From assembly GCA_902761035.1 (NCBI GenBank), contig CACWIW010000014.1, forward strand, positions 1-43,493: DNA of 43,493 nt, in the 5' to 3' direction. Shown piece after piece: positions 15,774 to 23,530 of the stretch (the stretch's first letter is position 1; each line of letters opens with the position of its first letter). Below the pieces are notes generated by a model that had not been told where the DNA came from, did no database searches, and saw nothing but the letters and a program-made list of their open reading frames with translations. Origin of the DNA: an uncultured bacterium. Its GTDB lineage: Bacteria > Verrucomicrobiota > Kiritimatiellia > RFP12 > UBA1067. Position numbers and translations under genes: made by a program.

Positions 15774-16640
15774 TTAGAGCGCGGCGATTTCGCCAGCGGT
15801 GAGGCCGGTGAGTTCGGCGATATCATCGGCGGAAAAGCCTTTGGCCTTCATCTTGCGGGCGGACTGCCGCAATTTTTCTGTCGCCTCGTCGGCGCGCGCA
15901 TTTGCCGCGTCGCGCTCGGCAATAGCCTTATCCATGTAGGCTTTTTTCGTTGCCTCAATACTGACGCGATCCCAAAAGCCTTCGTAGGCGGCTCTTTCCG
16001 CATCGTTGAGCCCGGACTCCCTCACGATCTCCAGTGCCTCACCCGTCTGCGGATTGTCGAGAAGGTCTTGCGACACGTCGTCTGCGCCGTCGCGGTCGAT
16101 TTCCGTCAGGAAGCGAAGCCACAAGACTTGCATCTTCTTCTCGGTGAGGTTCTTCGCCTTGAACTTCGGAAGCTCCACAAAGACGATGTGCAGTCCGTCC
16201 AGCACCTTTTGGGAATCAAGGTCGTGCACAAGGTGGTAGTAGTGGTAGTACCCATCCATGTCCGGCAAAAACGTGTGGTTCACCAGATTGAGGGAATAGA
16301 CAGGCTGGAGCAGCTGGTAATCGTCGCCTTTCGGCAGCTGCCTGACGTACGCCCTTGAAGCATTGAGCAGCACTCTCTGCATGAAGTCGGGGAACCATTC
16401 CATCTGCATCTCGACGATGAACTTGCGTCCGCCGGTCTCCTCGCAACGGACATCGACGATGGAGTTCTTACCGAACGGAGTCTCCGGCACCATCTCCGAC
16501 GTCATGTATTCTATCGTCTCGATTTGCTTGCCTGGATCAAGCGGCAACAAGGCATTAAGGAGGCTTATGACGAGATTCTTGTGCTCGCCAAAAACCTTCT
16601 TGAAGGTCACATCCGCCTTTGGATCTAGGTATTTTGCCAT
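15774..16640 (-). CDS. Rpn-family PD-(D/E)XK nuclease / putative transposase
   Basis: Rpn (recombination-promoting nuclease) proteins are Ca-dependent DNA endonucleases once annotated as transposases. The 288-aa protein shows 'DPKADVTFKKVFGEHKNLVISLLNALL' at the start, then the PD-(D/E)XK core 'KNSIVDVRCEE...KFIVEMQM' (Asp near residue 61, Glu-x-Gln near 77), 'YVRQLPKGDDYQLLQPVYSLNLVNH', and a charged helical C-terminus with a short helix-turn-helix-like end ('GFSADDIAELTGLTAGEI'). The ATG at 16640 has AAGGAG 9 nt upstream, better than the ATG eight codons before. Confidence 0.85.
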   Translation of the reverse strand: MAKYLDPKADVTFKKVFGEHKNLVISLLNALLPLDPGKQIETIEYMTSEMVPETPFGKNSIVDVRCEETGGRKFIVEMQMEWFPDFMQRVLLNASRAYVRQLPKGDDYQLLQPVYSLNLVNHTFLPDMDGYYHYYHLVHDLDSQKVLDGLHIVFVELPKFKAKNLTEKKMQVLWLRFLTEIDRDGADDVSQDLLDNPQTGEALEIVRESGLNDAERAAYEGFWDRVSIEATKKAYMDKAIAERDAANARADEATEKLRQSARKMKAKGFSADDIAELTGLTAGEIAAL

Positions 16641-16695
16641 GTTCTTTGTCTCCTTCCCGTTCAAGTGTATAATTCACCCAAAAGAAAGTGGCATT

Positions 16696-16725
16696 ATTCT
16701 ATCATATTTTACGATTGTAAGTCAA
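16696..16725 (-). promoter_or_regulatory. Promoter of the Rpn gene
   Basis: TTGACT (16720-16725), 18-bp spacer, TAGAAT (16696-16701) on the minus strand, 56 nt before the ATG. Confidence 0.6.
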
Positions 16726-16757
16726 TCGCCGGGAGCTGCTAAATTGATGTTGGCCAT
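16722..16757 (-). pseudogene. Duplicated gene start 'MANINL'
   Basis: ATGGCCAACATCAATTTA here is the same as the first six codons of the 26725-28299 gene, with two more upstream bases identical. The frame stops after 11 codons (MANINLAAPGD). The stop overlaps the Rpn -35 box. It is a head fragment of that gene family. Confidence 0.55.
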
Positions 16758-16812
16758 AGCTTTTCTCGATATTTCCCCTACTTTCTCGTATTGATGTTTC
16801 GGTCGCTCGCGA

Positions 16813-19569
16813 TCAGGAGCCGGACGTCGCAACCGCGATGCGCTTGAACTGGAGGCGCCAGGCGCTGGGCTCGTCGGCGGCTGGCGCGCCGAGTTCGGTG
16901 GCGCGCACGCGTAGCGCCTTCACCTTCGGATAGCCGATCACCGTGTAGAAGTCAACAACGAAGGACTTGCCCTGCTTCGGCGGCGTTACGTCCGCGTACG
17001 TCTTGAGAACGCGCCACGCACCCGAACCATCCATGCCCTCCACTACGAACGCGCGCGGGAACCCTGCCGTGCCGCCGCGCGAATCGCGGTCGTCCCGAGC
17101 CCACAGCTCAAGTTTTTCCACGCTCTTCACCGCGCCAAGGTCGATCATCAGCCACTCCTCCTCCTTCGCGCTGTCATGCGCCTTGCTGCTCCAGCCCTTG
17201 GACCTGTCCTTCTGGATCGGCTCGGCAAGGTTGCGCAGGCTCCATGCCGGACGCGCCTCGTGGGAAGACGACGCCGAGAAGCGCAGATGGCCTTTCGCAT
17301 TGATGTACACAGCATCCTTCACCGGGTCTGCAAGCGCATCGGGTTTCACGTTCTTCGCGACGATCACGTAGTCGCCGGCAGAAAGAGCGCCAAGCTCCGT
17401 CGTCTCGCTGCCATTGACTGTCACGCGCTCACACCGCGGCAGAACGACCGATCCGACCGTCCCATGCGGGAACGACACCTTCACGACCAGATCGCCGTCT
17501 TTCATCATCCAGTTGGCGGATATTGTGCCATGCGGCGTGGGAACACGTCCCTTGGCCGATGAAATCGAGGCGCATGGACGCGGACGCATCTCGAACCTCG
17601 CATACCCAGGCGCTGTCGGCTTCACTCCCAGCACCTCCGCAGAAAGAATTCCCGCGATGGCCGTATCGGGATGCGATTCGTCGCCCCACCCTCTTCGATG
17701 CAGCCCCATGCACTCGGTGGTCGTTTTCGCCCCTTTCCACTTCGGGCTGAGCAGCTTGTACCAGTTGTGCGCCTCGATCGCCTTGAGCCCGCGGTCCATG
17801 AATCCGTACTCCATCAACCCGCGCACCGCGAGCGCCTGGAACTTGCCATGTCCCGTGCGTTTCAGATGCGGCGCGATGCGCAGCGCCTCCTCGCGCGTCG
17901 CGAAATGCGTGGCGAGGGCGAGGGCGTTTGCCTCAAAGCCAAAACCGTGGTTCTTGTCGGAAAGCCCGAAGAAGCCTTCGTTGTCGTTCCAGAAGCGCGT
18001 GCGGATCGCCTTCCAAAGTTTTTCGCTCCACTTCTCGAAGCGGGACGTGCCGTCCTTGTCGCCAAACGCGCATGCCATCGCCGCCGCGTCCCGACAGCAC
18101 TTCCAGAGAAGGATGTCCATGTACGCACGGTGGGAGGTGTCGCCGAGGTTGAGGTTGCAGGCGTGCTTGGAGGTCTCGGCGCGCTGGACGAACGTGCCGT
18201 CATCCTCGGTGTGCGCGGCGAGATAGTCCATCAGCTTCACCACCTTCGGATAGAGCTCGCCCGTCGTCTTGGCATCGCCGGAGTAGAGGAAGTAGTCGTA
18301 CAGCACGGGCACGAACCATGCGGCGAATTCGTCGGACGGGAACGGTCCCCACTCGCCCTTTGCAGGGGGCGTGGCGCGTTCGGCGTAAGGACACGCCTGC
18401 ACGTACCCTTCAGGCGTCTGGTTGAAACCGAGAAGCTTCACCGACCCGCGCATATAAGGTTCATCGCCCGGATTGAACGAATAGAAGATGTTCCGTTCCG
18501 CCCACCAGAGGTCGCCGCTCCAGATCAGCCTGTCGCGTTTCGCGCCGTCGGCCACGTACGGTAGGGTGCGCGCAAATTCCCAGTTGTCCAGCGACTTTGG
18601 ATTCTGAATGTTGGCATTCCACACATCATTTCCGTTCTTGGAGGTTATGCGCATTGAAACGATGACAGGCCAGGACTCCTTCTCGACGGAAAGGCCGACA
18701 GTCTCGCCCTTCTTAATCGGCACTGAGACGGTCTTTATCTCGTTTGTGGAATCCTGCACCACCTCGGTGCGCCTGCCGCCGGCAATGACGGCGAAGCGTC
18801 CCTGTGGGAAATGCGGGTTTGCGTCAAACTCATACGTGACTTTCAACATGCCGTCGACAGGAGACTGAATGCGGTAGCGTCCATCGCCAGTCGCCGCCTC
18901 GAGCTTGCGCGGCAGAAGACGTCCACCCACGCACTTCCATGCGTCGTGGTTCGGAAAGGCGGCGATCTGGCACGTCCAGGCGCTGATCTGCCAAAGCCTG
19001 TCGAGACGCGGATCGGAGCAGCTGAAAGAACCTTGCAACTTCCCATCGCGAAAAACCTCGGCGTTCTCGATTTTGAACGACGAGAGCGTCACCTCGGTAC
19101 CGGGCGTGTCGAGTTGAATGCGCGCATAGCGCTGTTGGCCCTGGATGAGAGGCGCGACAAAACGTCCCGTGCGGCAGATGCGGTAGATCTCGTGGCGGTT
19201 GATGTTGCCGGGAAGCGCGGGGATGTCGAACGTAGGGCCGAGGTACCGTGCGCTGGTCTCGCGCGAGAAACAGCCCTTCTCGCCGAGGCCGTCGGGATGG
19301 TTCGCGTACGCAACGCGCATCACGGGACAGCCCTTTGCGGATGCGACGTCGAACACGGCATAGCCACCCGTGCTGGCTTCGCCGAAGTCGAGACGCAGCA
19401 CCTGTGGTTTGCCGCCTGCTGGATACGAAAGCGTCAACGGGAAAGTCACGTTGTCGGGATATGCGCTGGAATAGTCGTCCGTGTGCGCCGCAAATGCCCT
19501 CGCAGCGCCGGCGAGCGCAAAAAAGAAAACCGCGGTTGTAGCCAAAGGGAAACGTCTTTCATTCTCCAT
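16813..19569 (-). CDS. GH78-like alpha-L-rhamnosidase with C-terminal CBM-like domain
   Basis: The 918-aa exported protein has a signal peptide (VFFFALAGAARAFA), an N-terminal beta-sandwich ('LRLDFGEASTGGYAVFDV', 'YARIQLDT'), a helical (alpha/alpha)6 catalytic region with 'DRLIWSGDLWWAERNIFYSF' near residue 346 (the place of the GH78 'D.R.GW.GD' motif) and 'NWYKLLSPKWKGAKTTTECMGLHRRGWGDESHP' further on, then the C-terminal beta-domain. A discoidin-like module ('EEEWLMIDLGAVKSVEKLELWARDD') occupies the last ~150 residues. GH78 enzymes cut terminal alpha-L-rhamnose from pectin or flavonoids. AAGGA lies 8 nt before the ATG. An insertion-like stretch (~205-300) resembles an extra carbohydrate-binding domain. 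Confidence 0.8.
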   Translation of the reverse strand: MENERRFPLATTAVFFFALAGAARAFAAHTDDYSSAYPDNVTFPLTLSYPAGGKPQVLRLDFGEASTGGYAVFDVASAKGCPVMRVAYANHPDGLGEKGCFSRETSARYLGPTFDIPALPGNINRHEIYRICRTGRFVAPLIQGQQRYARIQLDTPGTEVTLSSFKIENAEVFRDGKLQGSFSCSDPRLDRLWQISAWTCQIAAFPNHDAWKCVGGRLLPRKLEAATGDGRYRIQSPVDGMLKVTYEFDANPHFPQGRFAVIAGGRRTEVVQDSTNEIKTVSVPIKKGETVGLSVEKESWPVIVSMRITSKNGNDVWNANIQNPKSLDNWEFARTLPYVADGAKRDRLIWSGDLWWAERNIFYSFNPGDEPYMRGSVKLLGFNQTPEGYVQACPYAERATPPAKGEWGPFPSDEFAAWFVPVLYDYFLYSGDAKTTGELYPKVVKLMDYLAAHTEDDGTFVQRAETSKHACNLNLGDTSHRAYMDILLWKCCRDAAAMACAFGDKDGTSRFEKWSEKLWKAIRTRFWNDNEGFFGLSDKNHGFGFEANALALATHFATREEALRIAPHLKRTGHGKFQALAVRGLMEYGFMDRGLKAIEAHNWYKLLSPKWKGAKTTTECMGLHRRGWGDESHPDTAIAGILSAEVLGVKPTAPGYARFEMRPRPCASISSAKGRVPTPHGTISANWMMKDGDLVVKVSFPHGTVGSVVLPRCERVTVNGSETTELGALSAGDYVIVAKNVKPDALADPVKDAVYINAKGHLRFSASSSHEARPAWSLRNLAEPIQKDRSKGWSSKAHDSAKEEEWLMIDLGAVKSVEKLELWARDDRDSRGGTAGFPRAFVVEGMDGSGAWRVLKTYADVTPPKQGKSFVVDFYTVIGYPKVKALRVRATELGAPAADEPSAWRLQFKRIAVATSGS

Positions 19570-19581
19570 CGTTCTTTCCTT

Positions 19582-19701
19582 CTATTTGAACACCTTGTGA
19601 ATTGCCACCAGATATCCCATGCCGAAATTCTCGTCGGGCCTGGACGGGGAAAGCCCCTTGCACCATAGAATACCAGCATTGTCTATCTGCTTGTTTAACA
19701 T
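19582..19701 (-). CDS. 39-aa mini-ORF before the rhamnosidase gene
   Basis: ATG at 19701, with TGGTAAAAT ending 6 nt before it and no ribosome site. The peptide MLNKQIDNAGILWCKG ends GMGYLVAIHKVFK. The stop lies immediately before the ribosome site of the GH78-like gene, so the two share a transcript. The tail looks like the end of a larger protein; it may be a head-to-tail deletion remnant or a leader peptide. Confidence 0.35.
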   Translation of the reverse strand: MLNKQIDNAGILWCKGLSPSRPDENFGMGYLVAIHKVFK

Positions 19702-19707
19702 GCGAAA

Positions 19708-19713
19708 ATTTTA
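19708..19713 (-). promoter_or_regulatory. Extended -10 box TGGTAAAAT
   Basis: TAAAAT on the minus strand, 6 nt before the mini-ORF ATG. It is the likely promoter of the GH78-like gene transcript. Confidence 0.45.
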
Positions 19714-19775
19714 CCAAATGCAGGCCACCAAAGTCCAGACGGCGGCGAATCTTCCGTTTCATTTTCAGCATTTTC

Positions 19776-19865
19776 TTACCTTGCACTCCTCACGTCCGAC
19801 TTGTCCGCCTCTCTCGCCAGTATCGCGTGAATCCGCGCCGGGCTTTTATTGTCTGTTGTCATCAT
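19776..19865 (-). pseudogene. 29-codon gene-head remnant 'SPARIHAILAREAD'
   Basis: The frame MMTTDNKSPARIHAILAREA... stops after 29 codons. 'ARIHAILAREA' reads like the start of a conserved PVC-group protein, but I cannot name it. It lies in the 200-nt gap after the STN-like gene. Confidence 0.3.
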
Positions 19866-19904
19866 TTCAGCTCTCATTAAGCGTCACGAAGTATTCCGTA
19901 TCCG

Positions 19905-20585
19905 TCATTCACCCAGTTCTACTTTACCTTGACTAACCACAAACTTGCATCCAACGGAATTACAGACGTTTGTCAGCGCATCCCAAGCCGTCGTCGCGCC
20001 AACGCCGGGACAAGGAATCAACGGTGCGTCCGGCTTCGGCCTTTCTGGACACGTCTTCGCGGCAACGGAATCTTTGCAGACGAACTTGATTCCGCGCTTC
20101 TCCAGCGGAACGGCAGGGTCGTCAAAGTCCTTTGTCGCCTGATTCATGAACTCGACAAAGTCCTTCATCGTGGCAGGCGCATAAAAGAACAATTCTGGCA
20201 TCACCATTGCCTTAAGGCGGCGAACTGTTTCTGCATGCCTCCGGCGCCACGGACGCGGCCATGCCCTCTGAAAGCGTCCGTCATCACCTTCGTCACCAGA
20301 CTTGTCGAACAGCCGTCCGTCCGGATCATACACAAGAACTGCCGGTCCCGACGCAAGGAAGCGACACGGCTTGAATACGACAAGGGTGTAATTCGTCCCG
20401 TCACGCTCATAATCCACGGTGGCAGTGATGTCGTCCTTCTCCGCGTCCATCAGCGCTTTCATGTCTGGATAAGAGCAGTAGCGTTTAAACCTCTTGCCGC
20501 CGGGAATGTCAAGCAATAGACTTGCCGCCACCGCCGCACCCATCGCGAGAAATAGGACGAGAATTGCTTTTGTCAGTTTCTTCAT
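19905..20585 (-). CDS. Membrane-anchored periplasmic protein with STN-like C-terminus
   Basis: This 226-aa protein has an N-terminal membrane segment (ILVLFLAMGAAVAASLLL). Its C-terminal half follows the pattern of secretin/TonB short N-terminal (STN) domains common in planctomycetes and relatives: 'TMKDFVEFMNQATKDF', then 'RGIKFVCKDS', then 'TAWDALTNVCNSVGCKFVVSQGKVEL'. Such domains usually bind partner proteins in the periplasm. AAAGGAG lies 10 nt before the ATG. The upstream LRR membrane gene ends 31 nt away, so the two form an operon. Exact function unknown. Confidence 0.6.
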   Translation of the reverse strand: MKKLTKAILVLFLAMGAAVAASLLLDIPGGKRFKRYCSYPDMKALMDAEKDDITATVDYERDGTNYTLVVFKPCRFLASGPAVLVYDPDGRLFDKSGDEGDDGRFQRAWPRPWRRRHAETVRRLKAMVMPELFFYAPATMKDFVEFMNQATKDFDDPAVPLEKRGIKFVCKDSVAAKTCPERPKPDAPLIPCPGVGATTAWDALTNVCNSVGCKFVVSQGKVELGE

Positions 20586-20616
20586 GGTTCATCTACTCCT
20601 TTCGCTTGCCGCCGCG

Positions 20617-22260
20617 TTACTTGGCGGTTTTGATGTTGCGGGCGGCGAACCAGGCCGTCAGCGCATTCTCAGCTTCCTGGGTGAGTTGCGCATCGCCGTG
20701 GAAACGCTTCCAGCGAAGCGCCTTGAGATGCTGGACTGCCGTGCGCGCAAGAAGCTCATCGCCCTTCCACCAGTCGATGCCGGGATGTCCGCAGCACATG
20801 CAGCCTCCATTGCTGCCAAGGTCCTTGAACTTGAAGATTCCGCGCAGCTCGGCTATCTCCTTCGGCTCCCTAAGCTCAAGTAGCACCGGATCGCTCTCGG
20901 GTTTCGTGCAGCATCCGAACCCGCCGTCGCGTATCACCACGCGGTCCGCCTCCGCAACCGCCGCCTGAAAGCGCTCCGTCTCGGAGAACAGGGATATCAT
21001 GACGTACTCCGACGACCCGTTTTCGTTCCCAGGAGCAAACTGCAGGTAGTCGAGATTCTTCCAGCGCGCGCGAAGCGCCTCCTTGGTCGGCTGCGCCATA
21101 GGCGTACCGGCTATACGCATCTCCTTCAAATTTGGCAATGGGCAAATATCGTCAATGGACTTGACGGGACAGCTGTCAATATCGAGCAATTCAAGCGGAC
21201 ACTGTTCAAGGCCGCGAATCTCGTTGACCGGGCAGCTGCTCAGGCAAAGCCAGGACATCGGGACGCGCCCCAGCATCGCGACGTCCGTAAGATTTGTGCA
21301 GTCGCGGAGAATAAGTTTGACGGAAAGCCGACTATTCGTCAAAGTCGACAACATCTCAAGCGGGCGCTCCGGCGCATTGACATCGGCAATCGAAAGCATC
21401 ATAAACACCTTCTTGGGCTTCCTCTGCTCGCGCAGGACCGCTACGATGTTGGCGAAGTCCTGGTAGGATATCTGATTTCTGTTCGTCGGTGATCGCGTCT
21501 CTGCAAGTTTATAGTCGATGTCAATCGTGCGGCTGTCGAAATTGATGTCGCCCAACGAGAATGTCTTGCCTCTATCCTCGTCGCAAGAATCCTCGACGCA
21601 CGAATCATCGTCTTCGTCGTCATCTTTGCCGCATTCCACGCTCCCCGACGCAGACATCTTTGCGCGTGTTTGCATCAGGTCAACCTGGGCGACGGCACCG
21701 CCCGCCAAAGCAACGAGGAGTACAAGAACCCACCAATAGCTGCGGCAGTGCCGATAGTCTCTCAAGCCCGCCTTTTCAAGCATTGCCCTTACCTCTTCTT
21801 CATTGGCACCGCCGAGATCGTCGAGGGATGGCAGAAGAAGTCTCGGAATCTTTCCTTCCAGCACCGCGAGCCCTCCGTCGAGGAACAAGTAGCAGGAGCC
21901 AATATTCCGCCAGCCCACGCGAAGGACGTTGCCGCCGCTGCGGAACTCGTAGCAGGCGTCGGTCATCACAATTGTCCCTTCGTCCGAATCGCCCATGAGC
22001 CGTCGGGTGACGAGATCGAAAGCCTTCTGGTACCGGGCCCTGTTGAACTTCAGGGCTAAGACGAATATAGCAAAGAAAAACAGAAGGTAATAGTCAAGAT
22101 GTCCGCCGCGCAAATACATCAGAACCTCGGCCGCAAGCCCCACGACACAGAATATGTATATCATGATGCGCGACGGGCGCACAATCCTGTCATAGACTTT
22201 CCCGGCGAAGCGTCGGAGCTTAGCCGCTTCGTACAACCGACCAGTGTATTCAATGTTCAT
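20617..22260 (-). CDS. Membrane protein with leucine-rich repeats
   Basis: The 547-aa protein has two membrane segments near residues 34-75 ('IMIYIFCVVGLAAEVLMYL', 'YYLLFFFAIFVLAL'), a soluble domain resembling YcxB-type proteins (~85-165), a third membrane segment (~173-193), an Asp/Glu/Cys-rich linker (DDDEDDDSCVEDSCDED), short LRR-like repeats (~280-400) and a C-terminal module with 'GGCMCCGHPGIDWWKGDELLA'. That module is of a type seen in other PVC bacteria, but its role is unknown. I choose the ATG at 22260: TATAAT ends exactly 7 nt before it, so the mRNA is probably leaderless; the in-frame TTG upstream overlaps this region. Confidence 0.65.
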   Translation of the reverse strand: MNIEYTGRLYEAAKLRRFAGKVYDRIVRPSRIMIYIFCVVGLAAEVLMYLRGGHLDYYLLFFFAIFVLALKFNRARYQKAFDLVTRRLMGDSDEGTIVMTDACYEFRSGGNVLRVGWRNIGSCYLFLDGGLAVLEGKIPRLLLPSLDDLGGANEEEVRAMLEKAGLRDYRHCRSYWWVLVLLVALAGGAVAQVDLMQTRAKMSASGSVECGKDDDEDDDSCVEDSCDEDRGKTFSLGDINFDSRTIDIDYKLAETRSPTNRNQISYQDFANIVAVLREQRKPKKVFMMLSIADVNAPERPLEMLSTLTNSRLSVKLILRDCTNLTDVAMLGRVPMSWLCLSSCPVNEIRGLEQCPLELLDIDSCPVKSIDDICPLPNLKEMRIAGTPMAQPTKEALRARWKNLDYLQFAPGNENGSSEYVMISLFSETERFQAAVAEADRVVIRDGGFGCCTKPESDPVLLELREPKEIAELRGIFKFKDLGSNGGCMCCGHPGIDWWKGDELLARTAVQHLKALRWKRFHGDAQLTQEAENALTAWFAARNIKTAK

Positions 22261-22267
22261 GCCCAAT

Positions 22268-22273
22268 ATTATA
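22268..22273 (-). promoter_or_regulatory. Extended -10 box TGGTATAAT, 7 nt before ATG
   Basis: TATAAT preceded by ATGG on the minus strand. With start 6-8 nt downstream of the -10 box, transcription would begin at the ATG itself. Confidence 0.65.
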
Positions 22274-22355
22274 CCATAATTTCCCGACCGCCGCAGGGCG
22301 TGTATTCATTTCGCTTCAATGCCTATGTACAATTAAACCTAAGTGTCGCAGTTGG

Positions 22356-22381
22356 AAGGCCGTAATCTCGATTGCGGCCTT
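22356..22381 (+). terminator. Hairpin with T-rich tail inside IS left end
   Basis: AAGGCCG and CGGCCTT form a 7-bp stem, followed by TTATTTT. Placed between the left repeat and the transposase, it would shield the element from read-through. Confidence 0.5.
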
Positions 22382-22509
22382 TATTTTCAAGGGTGAGGTT
22401 GTTTTGCGGTCTTCACCAAGTGGGTGAAATCGGCCTTCCGTCGCCTGGCCAAGCGCAAAACAAGCGTCGTTCGTGCTATACTTTCACCGCAGAGCTGTTC
22501 GGAGTCGGG

Positions 22510-23059
22510 CGGTTCATGTCGTGCGACTCCGTGCGGAGGAACTTCGCCTCGATTCCGGAAGACAAGGCTCTGCCGTGGGCATGGCGCGAGGGACGTCCTT
22601 CCGCTCTACCGCGAACGCGGCGACCGCGAGAACATCTTCGACGAGATGAAGAACCAGTGGGGATGGAGCGGCTTCACGGCGCACTCGCTGAGGCAGACGG
22701 CCCTCTTCGCGGGAATGGCCGTGATCGCGGCGAACCTCTGGAACGTGTTCACGAGGCTTGGCGACGACGGGACGCACCGCGAGGCCGTCACCTCCCGTCC
22801 GCTCCTCCAGTCGTGCGTCGCGAGGCTGTCTCGCCATGCGCGGCAGGGAATCGTCACCATCTACACCGCCACGTGCGAAAAGGCCCGTGGGATCTACCGC
22901 GCCATCAGCGCTTTCCTGTCCAGCATCTCGGCTGCGTCGCAGTTGAGCGTCGAAAAACGTCGCCAGCGCATAGTCGCGCACGCATTCCGCAAATACGGCA
23001 CGATTCGGCGGTTGTTTCCCCCCGACATCGGCGGCCAGATGACAATGCCGCTCGCCTGA
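22510..23059 (+). pseudogene. Transposase remnant, internal deletion and frameshift
   Basis: An N-terminal piece (FMSCDSVRRNFASIPEDKA) is in one frame and the C-terminal part is in the next: 'LYRERGDRENIFDEMKNQWG', 'RQTALFAGMAVIAANLWNVF', 'SRPLLQSCVARLSRHARQGI'. The 'YRERGD.EN.FDE.KNQWGW' block carries the catalytic Glu of DDE_Tnp_1 transposases. The middle with the first two Asp is missing, so the enzyme is dead. Confidence 0.8.
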
Positions 23060-23150
23060 ACCGGCAATCCAACGGCATAATAGCCACTTCAGCCCGCCAA
23101 CTTTAGCTGACGGGCAGATGCACTATTGACTTCAACTGCGATTTTTAGGT

Positions 23151-23525
23151 TATATCAAAACCCAATGTAACCCGGCAACAGAGAATTGCGATCCAGAACG
23201 CAAACGAGTTAGGGGTCAACTAAACTTGTTTTTCCGTTTTAGTTGAACCAAAAGTATTGTCCGATTTAGATTCCAAGCAAGTTCTTGAACCTGATAATCG
23301 CGTCAAAGAATCCGTCGGCCTCCACGAACGGTGCCAGTTCACCCTCGTACACAAGCTCGGTGCGGACTGACATGTTCTTCTGGTTCGACAAAAGGCATAT
23401 TTCCTTGAAAGAATGCAGATGTGTTAGCATTTTTCGCACTTATCTCCAACCGAAAAAGTTCATCTACTTCCATTTTCAGGAAAGAGGTGACCTTTTTATG
23501 CGCCTCAGAGTAGCTCACCTACGCT
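23151..23525. repeat. Dispersed repeat, copy C
   Basis: The longest copy, starting exactly at the IS right end. It contains the promoter-like segment shared with copy A (to 23211), the hairpin GGGGTCAACTAAAC...GTTTTAGTTGAACC (23212-23249), the VEADGFF coding tail and the ATTTTTCGCAC / TTCATCTACTTCC blocks shared with copy B. The IS seems to have cut the minus-strand promoter TTTGATATAA at its -10 box. Confidence 0.75.
23266..23430 (-). pseudogene. Gene tail 'VEADGFFDAIIRFK' (copy C)
   Basis: The frame MLTHLHSFKEICLLSNQKNM ends VYEGELAPF-VEADGFFDAIIRFKNLLGI, homologous to 10390-10500. It has no ribosome site and the first part is unlike protein. It is probably the 3' end of an unrecognised gene. 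Both copies end with the same stop and are followed by the same hairpin. Confidence 0.4.
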
Positions 23526-23530
23526 AGACG

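Larger units (their letters stand above)
22336..23152 (+). mobile_element. Decayed IS element with terminal inverted repeats
   Basis: AACCTAAGTGTCGCAGTTG at 22336-22354 matches the reverse complement of 23134-23152 at 16 of 19 positions. Between them is a plus-strand DDE transposase remnant. The flanks (TTAA-rich left, TTATA right) do not show an exact target duplication. The ~0.8 kb length is about half of a complete element. The ends and transposase style suggest an IS1380-like family. Confidence 0.75.

Noticed and set aside
7817..23216. Integron attC-like sites: three copies end in GCAAGCGAGTTA or GCAAACGAGTTA, recalling the GTTRRRY core, near a toxin-antitoxin pair
   Set aside because: No matching RYYYAAC box, no convincing folded stem, no integrase, and the genes between copies are too large and mixed for cassettes. 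Kept only as a dispersed repeat.
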